A stretch of DNA of 11,743 nt, from NCBI GenBank assembly GCA_016841005.1, contig JAEORG010000301.1, positions 1 through 11,743 on the forward strand, in the 5' to 3' direction. A program made the translations under genes and the position numbers. Shown in pieces: positions 6,297 to 11,743 of the stretch (the first letter of the stretch is position 1; the number at the start of each line of letters is the position of its first letter). The notes below the pieces were generated by a model, which worked only from the letters and a program-made list of their open reading frames with translations, had not been told where the DNA came from and did not search any database. Origin of the DNA: Candidatus Thorarchaeota archaeon. GTDB taxonomy: Archaea; Asgardarchaeota; Thorarchaeia; Thorarchaeales; Thorarchaeaceae.

Positions 6297-7817
6297 ATGG
6301 TAGATGAGAAATTTGTTGTTATGCAGATACTCACCGTATGCTGACCATTCTATGGCTCGAGTATCAATGGTCAGCTCTTCAGAAGGTTGTATTGCGCCAT
6401 ACACATCATCAGCAAGCATCTCTTCCAATCCTGATTTGAGTGCGAGACTGGACATCTGTCGAAAAGTTGGACCCCAAGCTGGATAATCAATATACAAACG
6501 ATAGTCGTAACTTGCTAATACTGTATCAAGCCAGCCATCCTCCATAGCCTGATTCCAAGCAGCTGCTGCACGAGTAAGATTTTGGGTATACATGAATTGG
6601 TCATCAGAATACCCTAGTAGACCTTGAGGGATAAGTCCTCGCTGCTGGAGTGCAAAACCATTCGGATCCTCTTGTATCAACTCTTGATAGTCAAATGCAT
6701 AAGAGAAACATTCTCTTACGCTACGATTAGATAGAATATTTGGATGAATGCCAGTACTTGTATTGATTGTTGGATTCAGATTCATCCCAATGAACATGAT
6801 ATCCAATGTGGGTTCGCCACACCAAAGTCTAAGATTCGGATTCGATGACTTCAGTGTTCCATCTCCGCTATATCCTGTGACGCCATTATAGACTAAATCA
6901 TAATGAGTTGTAGGCCAATCGCATCCATCTGTTTCTGCAGCTTGCACATTCAGTATTCTCGAGTTAATATCCTCATTTTTACGAAAGATTATTTCATCAA
7001 TGGCTCCTGCATAGGGAAATGTTGCTCTCCCGAGAGCTCTCCTCCAGTAATTGTTTTGTTTCTGAAGGACGATTTCCTCATCTAGTGTCCATGAGTCCAC
7101 AAAATATGGACCTGTACCACAAGGGTGTTCTTGGAGAAACCCATTTTCCTCTCCAATCTGAACTCCTCCGTTTCTCTCAACCCAGCTTGGGCTAATCATC
7201 GCTGCTACTGGATTTGCCAGAACTTTGATGAACGGTGCATAAGGGTACTCTAATCTGATTCGAACAGTATAGGTGTCTAGGACTACAATTGCTGCTTTCT
7301 CTAGCCAATTATTGTATGCGGTCACATGTTCTTGACTTCCCATTCCATGCTCATACACAGCGTCAGCAACCTCTTGGCCGCCAAGAACCGGCTCAGCTAA
7401 CATCCATGCAGGACCATTTTCATTGAATATAGCAAGTACTCTTTCCATATTGTATTTGACACATGATGCATTGAACTGAGTGCCATCTTGATAGGTGACA
7501 TCTTCTCTTAGAGTGAAGGTGTAATTCAGTAGGTCTGATGATATTGCTAAATCTTGCGCTAGCAGTGGAATGACTGAATTCACATCGGGTGAATTCCATT
7601 CATAAGTATACAGAGTTTCAAACACATTGCTAAATATCCAGGAGCCAGAGTCCTGATAAACGACATGAGGATCTAAGGATTCAGGATCATCCGCGAGTTC
7701 CCAGACAACTGGCTCTGTAGATAATTGAGATTGTGCCATAGCAAGAGGTCCGATTGAAAATAAGCAGACTAGATAAACTACAATGAAACTCCTACGCTTT
7801 AAATTTCCTCCAGCCAA
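6294..7817 (-). CDS. Family-5 (peptide/nickel-type) ABC solute-binding protein, prematurely terminated
   Basis: An extracellular substrate-binding protein of the DppA/OppA family, of the kind that feeds oligopeptides or related solutes to an ABC importer. Up to the internal TGA it has 507 residues. The signal peptide is KRR followed by a hydrophobic run and AMAQ (cleavage near residue 29). The N-terminal lobe starts with ELADDPESLDPH (40-51), and the family hallmark GTGPYFVDSW is at 234-243. Intact, with the downstream part, it would be about 678 residues including a C-terminal anchor. Truncation at 507 removes part of the ligand cleft and the anchor, so the product would be soluble and probably non-functional. 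The TTG start at 7817 is supported by GGGAG (7826-7830) 8 nt upstream. No permease or ATPase genes are adjacent, so it is an orphan component here. Ligand identity cannot be read. Confidence 0.88.
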   Translation of the reverse strand: MAGGNLKRRSFIVVYLVCLFSIGPLAMAQSQLSTEPVVWELADDPESLDPHVVYQDSGSWIFSNVFETLYTYEWNSPDVNSVIPLLAQDLAISSDLLNYTFTLREDVTYQDGTQFNASCVKYNMERVLAIFNENGPAWMLAEPVLGGQEVADAVYEHGMGSQEHVTAYNNWLEKAAIVVLDTYTVRIRLEYPYAPFIKVLANPVAAMISPSWVERNGGVQIGEENGFLQEHPCGTGPYFVDSWTLDEEIVLQKQNNYWRRALGRATFPYAGAIDEIIFRKNEDINSRILNVQAAETDGCDWPTTHYDLVYNGVTGYSGDGTLKSSNPNLRLWCGEPTLDIMFIGMNLNPTINTSTGIHPNILSNRSVRECFSYAFDYQELIQEDPNGFALQQRGLIPQGLLGYSDDQFMYTQNLTRAAAAWNQAMEDGWLDTVLASYDYRLYIDYPAWGPTFRQMSSLALKSGLEEMLADDVYGAIQPSEELTIDTRAIEWSAYGEYLHNNKFLIYH

Positions 7818-7825
7818 TTATAGAT

Positions 7826-7830
7826 CTCCC
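7826..7830 (-). promoter_or_regulatory. Ribosome site fixing the TTG start of the solute-binding protein
   Basis: GGGAG on the minus strand, 8 nt before the TTG at 7817. A second GGAGG just inside the coding region (7805-7809) has no usable start codon at proper distance, so the TTG is preferred. Confidence 0.55.
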
Positions 7831-7913
7831 TCAATTTATCCAAATTAGACTAGGCTTCAAGAGAAGCATCTACTTCAGAGGCAATAAATGTGCCTTTCCT
7901 ATCAAGATTAATC

Positions 7914-8531
7914 TCATTTCTCAATATCCTTGGCTCTCTTAATTGCCAGTTTTGCAGCATCATCTTTTCCGAGTTTTTCAAGGGTCTTCCCGAGTAGATG
8001 CCAAATATCTGGGTAGTCCTCCGAGATCTTTATCGCTTCTCTCAGTGCTTTTTCAGCCTCGTGAAAATCTCCCTGTTCAAAGAAGAGGTCACCTAGATAG
8101 TACCAAGAAATTGGATCTTCAGGATGCAATTCAATTGCCTTTCTAAACGACTTTTCGGCATTAGAAACCTGACCAATTTTCCATAAACAGTATGCATAGT
8201 CTTGCCAAGAAATTGGATTGTCTGGTTGAATTTCGATTGCCTTCTTTTGTACAACAATTGCCTCTTCGTACTTCTCCTGCTTAGCCAGAACAACACCTAA
8301 CTTGTACCAAGCTTCAAAGAAAGATGGATCCGTCTTCGTTGCTGACCTGTACATGTCCTCAGCTTCTTTGAGCTTTTCTTGACGCTGAAGTGCTAATCCT
8401 ATGTCACACATCAGGTCTGCATTAGTTGGATCAAACTCAAGTGCTTTTCTTAAGACCTTCTCTGCAACCACGAATTTTCCTTGAACAAGGAGTTCTATTC
8501 CTTCATAACGGAGAGGGTCTATATCGTTCAC
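7914..8531 (-). CDS. Tetratricopeptide-repeat protein (six tandem TPRs)
   Basis: A 205-residue protein with no signal peptide or membrane helix, so cytosolic. After five leading residues it consists of five 34-residue TPR units (6-39, 40-73, 74-107, 108-141, 142-175) and a sixth of 30 residues (176-205). Each has the usual pattern: W/L at position 2, G at 6, A near 18-20, A at 25 and P near 32. Examples are AWYKLGVVLAKQEKYEEA and SWYYLGDLFFEQGDFHEA. No enzymatic domain is attached, so it is probably a scaffold or adaptor; the partner is unknown. The start is GTG. The nearest GGAGG (8550-8554) is 18 nt upstream, farther than usual. An in-frame TAA just upstream rules out a much longer N-terminus. 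It lies 52 nt after the DUF4185-like gene and 96 nt before the solute-binding gene on the same strand. Confidence 0.85.
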   Translation of the reverse strand: MNDIDPLRYEGIELLVQGKFVVAEKVLRKALEFDPTNADLMCDIGLALQRQEKLKEAEDMYRSATKTDPSFFEAWYKLGVVLAKQEKYEEAIVVQKKAIEIQPDNPISWQDYAYCLWKIGQVSNAEKSFRKAIELHPEDPISWYYLGDLFFEQGDFHEAEKALREAIKISEDYPDIWHLLGKTLEKLGKDDAAKLAIKRAKDIEK

Positions 8532-8583
8532 ACACTTTCTTTAGATAATCCTCCATTTAATCTCACTGTCTTTACCCTGAGGT

Positions 8584-9675
8584 TCATCCTAAAGAAGAAA
8601 CGTCAACGGACATCACAAACGTATTGTATTGATCGAAGATGCTCATGATGAAGTATACAACCTCGCCATTATCCTCAACCAAGTCTGGATGTACGAACGA
8701 TCCATACAGAGACGGATACTCTGTTGCATCAACTATTGTGATAGGATCGCTCCACTGCCCCCAGAGATTATCTGCAGTTCTAAGGACTATTGAGAAAGCT
8801 TCATTGTCGGTATAAAATACAGTCCATTTTTCCAAGTATTCATTCCACATCACAGATACTTCTCCCACAGGAGAAGAGAATATTGGAGTTGCATCATCTG
8901 GATTAGAACTCCAAGTGGGTTCATCTGATACTGATACTCCTGATAGATATTGGTAATTGGAGATGTTGAGAATTCCCAATGGATCTACTCTACTCAAATA
9001 ACATGAACCAAACCTTCCTGAAGGTGTACTCAAAAGATAGACATACTCTTCTGATTCGACGGGTTGTACAACACCAAATTGAATGAAGTTACTATCGCCT
9101 GCCCAAGAAATATTGTTCATTTTCGAGAAGTTTTGTCCGTTGTCAGTGGACACAGCGATGGATGCATTGTTACAAGTCCATACTCCTCCAGTGATTGACC
9201 AATGCCTGACTGACATATAATAAACGTATAACAATCCATTCAGACTGACTGCTGCTGTTGGTATACATGTCTTCTCAATGTTATCAACCTTGTAACTGGA
9301 GATTAGTTCTTTTGCTAAACCAGTCGTGGGATTAATTATCCAATCTTCTAGACTGATTCCGTCCGATGGGTCTGTATCGCTGGATTTAGCTGCTGTGTTA
9401 CTACGCCAATTTCCTGACATTGAGGTGGTTGATGAAAACGTATCTCCAAAGAAAAAGAGAAATTCTGTTCCATGTTTTACTATAATTCCCAAATCAGTTC
9501 CTCCAACTCCATAGACAGTCGAATCAGAAGTGGCATTCACGCCAGTCAATTGTCCATGTAACTGATGTGGAAGATTAGGTGAAGAGTCTGGATTGAAACC
9601 CGGGAAATATAGAAACGCCAAGAAAAGGATGAGTACCAACAAAAACACGCTAAGCCCTATCTTCTTACCAGACAT
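8584..9675 (-). CDS. Membrane-anchored DUF4185-like beta-propeller protein
   Basis: A 363-residue protein: basic start (MSGKK), one hydrophobic anchor or uncleaved signal (6-24), then an external domain. The domain shows GVGGTDLGI (56-64), FFFGDTF (74-80), NWRSNT (89-94) and a DTDPSDG loop (100-106). I associate this set with DUF4185, a family related to five-bladed propellers such as GH43 glycosidases; sugar binding or hydrolysis is plausible but unproven. Later propeller-like strands include ASIAVSTDNGQNFSK, resembling an Asp-box-type turn (S-x-D-x-G-x-x-F). Several N-x-S/T sequons fit an external location. The frame extends to 9822, but the ATG at 9675 has GGAGG (9681-9685) 5 nt upstream and begins directly at the anchor, so I use it. 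The longer start would overlap the hydratase gene. Spacing to that gene is 73 nt. Confidence 0.72.
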   Translation of the reverse strand: MSGKKIGLSVFLLVLILFLAFLYFPGFNPDSSPNLPHQLHGQLTGVNATSDSTVYGVGGTDLGIIVKHGTEFLFFFGDTFSSTTSMSGNWRSNTAAKSSDTDPSDGISLEDWIINPTTGLAKELISSYKVDNIEKTCIPTAAVSLNGLLYVYYMSVRHWSITGGVWTCNNASIAVSTDNGQNFSKMNNISWAGDSNFIQFGVVQPVESEEYVYLLSTPSGRFGSCYLSRVDPLGILNISNYQYLSGVSVSDEPTWSSNPDDATPIFSSPVGEVSVMWNEYLEKWTVFYTDNEAFSIVLRTADNLWGQWSDPITIVDATEYPSLYGSFVHPDLVEDNGEVVYFIMSIFDQYNTFVMSVDVSSLG

Positions 9676-9680
9676 CAAAA

Positions 9681-9687
9681 CCTCCTC
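9681..9687 (-). promoter_or_regulatory. Ribosome site fixing the DUF4185-like start
   Basis: GAGGAGG on the minus strand, 5 nt before the ATG at 9675. It is the strongest Shine-Dalgarno match in the window and excludes the longer start at 9822. Confidence 0.65.
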
Positions 9688-9728
9688 AGAATGATTTCTG
9701 GAATTACTTCTTAATCTCTTCTTCCATT

Positions 9729-9748
9729 GCATTTCCAGATGCAAATGC
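9729..9748 (-). terminator. Small hairpin directly after the enoyl-CoA hydratase stop
   Basis: GCATTT and AAATGC form a 6-bp perfect stem around an 8-nt loop, beginning at the base after the hydratase TGA. No T-tract follows on the minus strand, so a role in mRNA 3'-end formation or processing is possible but weakly supported. Confidence 0.25.
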
Positions 9749-10534
9749 TCATTTGTTCTTGAACTTAGGATCACGTTTTTCGAGAAAAGCTGCGACACCT
9801 TCCTGGATATCAGATGTGTCAAATGATTCCCGAAACGCTTGGTATTCCAATTCTGAATGCTCGCTGATTGATGTATCTAGAGTTCTTTCTAGAGTTCGAT
9901 TTGCGAGCATGATAGCGATCTGTGGTTTACTTGCTATACTCCTTCCTAAATCAATAACACCCTTTCTCAGGGATTCTACAGATTCAAAGATCTTATTGAC
10001 TAGTCCAATCCTGAATGCCTTCTCCGCAGAAATTATCTCTCCAGTTAATATCATTTCTTTAGCAATCCCAAGACCCACTAGTCTTGGAAGTCTGACAATT
10101 CCACCGTTACCTGGTAGTGTTCCCAAATTTACCTCTGGGAAACCAAAGCGTGCGTTTGCAGAAGCATAACGAATGTCACAGGCTAATGCAAGCTCACATC
10201 CACCACCTAATGCATACCCATTGATTGCACCAATTATGGGTTTATTCATAGAACTCATGTATTGAGCTACAGCTCTACTTGGATCTACAACCTGCTTGAT
10301 TGTTTCAGAGTCACGACCAACAAACTCATTCACATCTGCTCCGGATATGAAGGCTTTTTCTCCAGCACCTGTAAGAATCACTACTTTTACTATTTCGTCT
10401 TCATCAGCCTTTTTGAATAGTTTTAGGAGTCGATTCTTTACTGTGATGTTGAGTGCGTTGTACCTGTTCGGTCGATTGACGGTAATTGTAGCAATAGACC
10501 CTTTTACGTCATAAATCACCATACCTGTAGTCAT
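9749..10534 (-). CDS. Enoyl-CoA hydratase (crotonase family)
   Basis: Hydrates trans-2-enoyl-CoA (such as crotonyl-CoA) to 3-hydroxyacyl-CoA, the step before the dehydrogenase encoded just upstream. From the ATG at 10534 it has 261 residues, the usual length. The oxyanion-hole segments are AFISGAD (61-67) and GYALGGGCE (106-114). Both catalytic glutamates of true hydratases are present and 20 residues apart (E114 in GGCE, E134 in FPEV, matching Glu144/Glu164 of rat mitochondrial hydratase). PGNGGIVRLPRL (141-152) is also typical. It therefore looks active rather than an isomerase-only relative. The frame is open to 10591, but GGATGTGA (10542-10549), a near match to the anti-Shine-Dalgarno, is 7 nt before the ATG at 10534. 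The longer start would run into the dehydrogenase gene. The 19-nt gap indicates an operon with the dehydrogenase. Confidence 0.9.
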   Translation of the reverse strand: MTTGMVIYDVKGSIATITVNRPNRYNALNITVKNRLLKLFKKADEDEIVKVVILTGAGEKAFISGADVNEFVGRDSETIKQVVDPSRAVAQYMSSMNKPIIGAINGYALGGGCELALACDIRYASANARFGFPEVNLGTLPGNGGIVRLPRLVGLGIAKEMILTGEIISAEKAFRIGLVNKIFESVESLRKGVIDLGRSIASKPQIAIMLANRTLERTLDTSISEHSELEYQAFRESFDTSDIQEGVAAFLEKRDPKFKNK

Positions 10535-10541
10535 AATTAAT

Positions 10542-10549
10542 TCACATCC
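10542..10549 (-). promoter_or_regulatory. Ribosome site fixing the hydratase start
   Basis: GGATGTGA on the minus strand, matching 7 of 8 positions of GGAGGTGA, 7 nt before the ATG at 10534. Confidence 0.5.
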
Positions 10550-10553
10550 AAAC

Positions 10554-11681
10554 CTAATGTAGCATTTTTGGAAGACTAAAACAATCTCCAAGCTCCTGCT
10601 GAAGTTTCTTTAACTCATCTCTAACAAAGTCTAGACCAAGCCGTTCAATTGTTTCGAAGGGGCCTTCTTTGTAATTCGAACCCAATTTCATTGCACTGTC
10701 AATGTCTTCTTTCGATGCAATCCCTGTTTCGAACTCAATCATGGCTTCTCTTAGATACGGAATGATGATTCTGTTCACAATCCACTCCGGGTCAGCTCCT
10801 TTTGGTTCATCCAGTGTAATTCTCTTGCCCTCCTCATATGCATAGAATCCTTTGCCAGCTTTCCTACCGATTCTTCCTTCTGCTACAAATTGCTTCAGCG
10901 TTTCAGGAACGCTATAACACTCTCCCAACTCCCTCTCAAGAGTACTCATAGTTCCAATGGATACATCCAAACCAACAAAGTCTGATAGTTCCAAGGATCC
11001 CATCGGTGTTCCCAATATCTCCTTCATTGCAGTATCTATCTCTTCCGCACTTGCCAAACCGTGTTCATAGATGTAGTATACTCCTTTCGATATCTGCGAA
11101 CGAAGTCTGTTGACAATAAATCCTGGGCTATCAATTGCTTTAACACAGATTTTCTTTTGTAATCCGCCTACTTCCAATGCTGTCTGGATTGTTTCGTCAT
11201 TCGTTTCTTTTCCTTCGATTACCTCCAGTAATTTCATAGCAGGTACTGGAGAGAAGTAGTGCATGCCAATCACCTTTTCAGGTCGATTGGTAACTTTACC
11301 AAGCTCAGTGATGCTAAGTGATGAGGTGTTGGAAGCAAGGATAGTGTCTGGTCGTGCAGCATTGTCCATTTCTTTGAATAGTTTCTTTTTGACATCCATG
11401 TTCTCAAATACTGCCTCAATTACTAAATCCACATCAGCAACTGCCTCTCCAAGATCAGTTGTTGTAACCAGACGACTAATCAATCTCTCGCCATCTTCAG
11501 GAGATAATTTTCCACGTTTAATTCCTGATTCTATGTATCCTTTGAATCTTGACAATCCTCTGGCTATTGCCTCGTCGTCAAGATCTCTCATTACAACATC
11601 ATAGCCAGCAACCACTGAAACATATGCGATTCCTGAACCCATTAGACCTGCACCAACAACCCCAATCTTCTTCACCTTCAT
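10554..11681 (-). CDS. 3-Hydroxyacyl-CoA (3-hydroxybutyryl-CoA) dehydrogenase
   Basis: NAD(P)-dependent oxidation of 3-hydroxyacyl-CoA to 3-oxoacyl-CoA, or the reverse, in the cytosol. From the ATG at 11681 it has 375 residues. The Rossmann loop is GAGLMGSG (10-17), with an acidic residue ending the second strand (MRDLDDE, about 31-37). The catalytic region is GMHYFSP with H141, followed by the helix entry NRL (N191). Two C-terminal 3HCDH-type domains follow (about 184-282 and 302-367), so it is longer than the roughly 282-residue one-domain enzyme. It resembles the dehydrogenase half of the fused archaeal hydratase/dehydrogenase. GGAG (11690-11693) is 8 nt before the ATG; the GTG three codons upstream overlaps this site and is rejected. 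The upstream gene stops only 5 nt before, and the hydratase follows after 19 nt, so all three are probably co-transcribed. Confidence 0.92.
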   Translation of the reverse strand: MKVKKIGVVGAGLMGSGIAYVSVVAGYDVVMRDLDDEAIARGLSRFKGYIESGIKRGKLSPEDGERLISRLVTTTDLGEAVADVDLVIEAVFENMDVKKKLFKEMDNAARPDTILASNTSSLSITELGKVTNRPEKVIGMHYFSPVPAMKLLEVIEGKETNDETIQTALEVGGLQKKICVKAIDSPGFIVNRLRSQISKGVYYIYEHGLASAEEIDTAMKEILGTPMGSLELSDFVGLDVSIGTMSTLERELGECYSVPETLKQFVAEGRIGRKAGKGFYAYEEGKRITLDEPKGADPEWIVNRIIIPYLREAMIEFETGIASKEDIDSAMKLGSNYKEGPFETIERLGLDFVRDELKKLQQELGDCFSLPKMLH

Positions 11682-11686
11682 TTTTT

Positions 11687-11743
11687 TCACTCCTTTTCTC
11701 TGAATGCTAATCTAGTGTATGGTTTTCCCCATCTTTCATCGTA
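11687..11743 (-). CDS. C-terminal end of an upstream gene (partial, unidentified)
   Basis: On the minus strand an open frame enters at 11743 and ends at TGA (11687-11689), giving the last 18 residues (YDERWGKPYTRLAFREKE). The other two minus frames stop within this stretch. Its stop overlaps the ribosome site of the dehydrogenase and lies 5 nt from its ATG, the arrangement of tightly coupled operon genes. Too little remains to name it; a fatty-acid or CoA-ester enzyme would fit the context. Confidence 0.55.
   Translation of the reverse strand, partial: YDERWGKPYTRLAFREKE
11690..11693 (-). promoter_or_regulatory. Ribosome site fixing the dehydrogenase start
   Basis: GGAG on the minus strand, 8 nt before the ATG at 11681 and overlapping both the GTG at 11690 and the upstream gene's stop. 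It decides for the ATG. Confidence 0.6.

Noticed and set aside
7853..7866. GCTTC-AAGA-GAAGC hairpin between the TPR and solute-binding genes
   Set aside because: A 5-bp stem with no T-tract and no link to a start or stop; expected by chance.
9676..9822. Longer start (412 aa) for the DUF4185-like protein
   Set aside because: It would place about 49 polar residues before the membrane anchor and overlap the hydratase gene. The ATG at 9675 has a strong ribosome site.
9753..10169. 138-codon open frame antisense to the hydratase
   Set aside because: It is a shadow of the hydratase codon pattern, with no domain, promoter or ribosome site. The same applies to frames antisense to the lyase (2109-2447) and the dehydrogenase (11263-11604).
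10535..10591. Longer start (280 aa) for the hydratase
   Set aside because: It would overlap the dehydrogenase gene, adds no family residues, and ignores the ribosome site at 10542-10549.
1..11743. CRISPR arrays, insertion sequences, integrase sites or rRNA
   Set aside because: No regularly spaced repeats, transposase or integrase reading frames, terminal inverted repeats or rRNA-like stretches were seen.

Overview
The window (about 42% G+C by eye) reads as a chromosomal segment of an archaeon. The evidence is TATA-like boxes about 25 nt from starts, GGAG/GGAGG ribosome sites, and surface proteins held by terminal membrane segments. The lysine-dehydrogenase-like protein and the separate hydroxyacyl-CoA dehydrogenase and hydratase also fit. 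An Asgard lineage such as Thorarchaeia is my best guess, but no marker gene here proves it.

Left arm (1-2727, + strand): the 3' part of a saccharopine/lysine 6-dehydrogenase-like oxidoreductase, then a 383-nt spacer, then an ACT-domain threonine ammonia-lyase. The spacer holds a GC-rich long-range inverted repeat behind a TATA-like box (candidate structured RNA) and a 37-codon ORF encoding one hydrophobic helix. Both enzymes act on amino acids.

Right arm (2724-11743, - strand, read right to left): the last codons of an unidentified gene, a 3-hydroxyacyl-CoA dehydrogenase, an enoyl-CoA hydratase, a membrane-anchored DUF4185-like propeller protein and a six-repeat TPR protein. Next come a family-5 (oligopeptide-type) solute-binding protein broken by one in-frame TGA and a coupled two-helix membrane protein. 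Last are two related surface alpha/beta-hydrolase-fold proteins: one has lost its nucleophile, the other keeps the triad and carries a large membrane domain resembling a degenerate CPBP (CAAX-protease-like) fold. The lyase and the last hydrolase converge and overlap by 4 bp.

Functionally, the right end is a beta-oxidation or CoA-ester pair transcribed with its upstream neighbour. The rest, apart from the TPR protein, is a run of membrane or cell-surface proteins. The best leads are the pseudo-hydrolase/hydrolase pair with its odd membrane fusion, the clean nonsense codon in the solute-binding protein, and the structured spacer before the 37-codon ORF.
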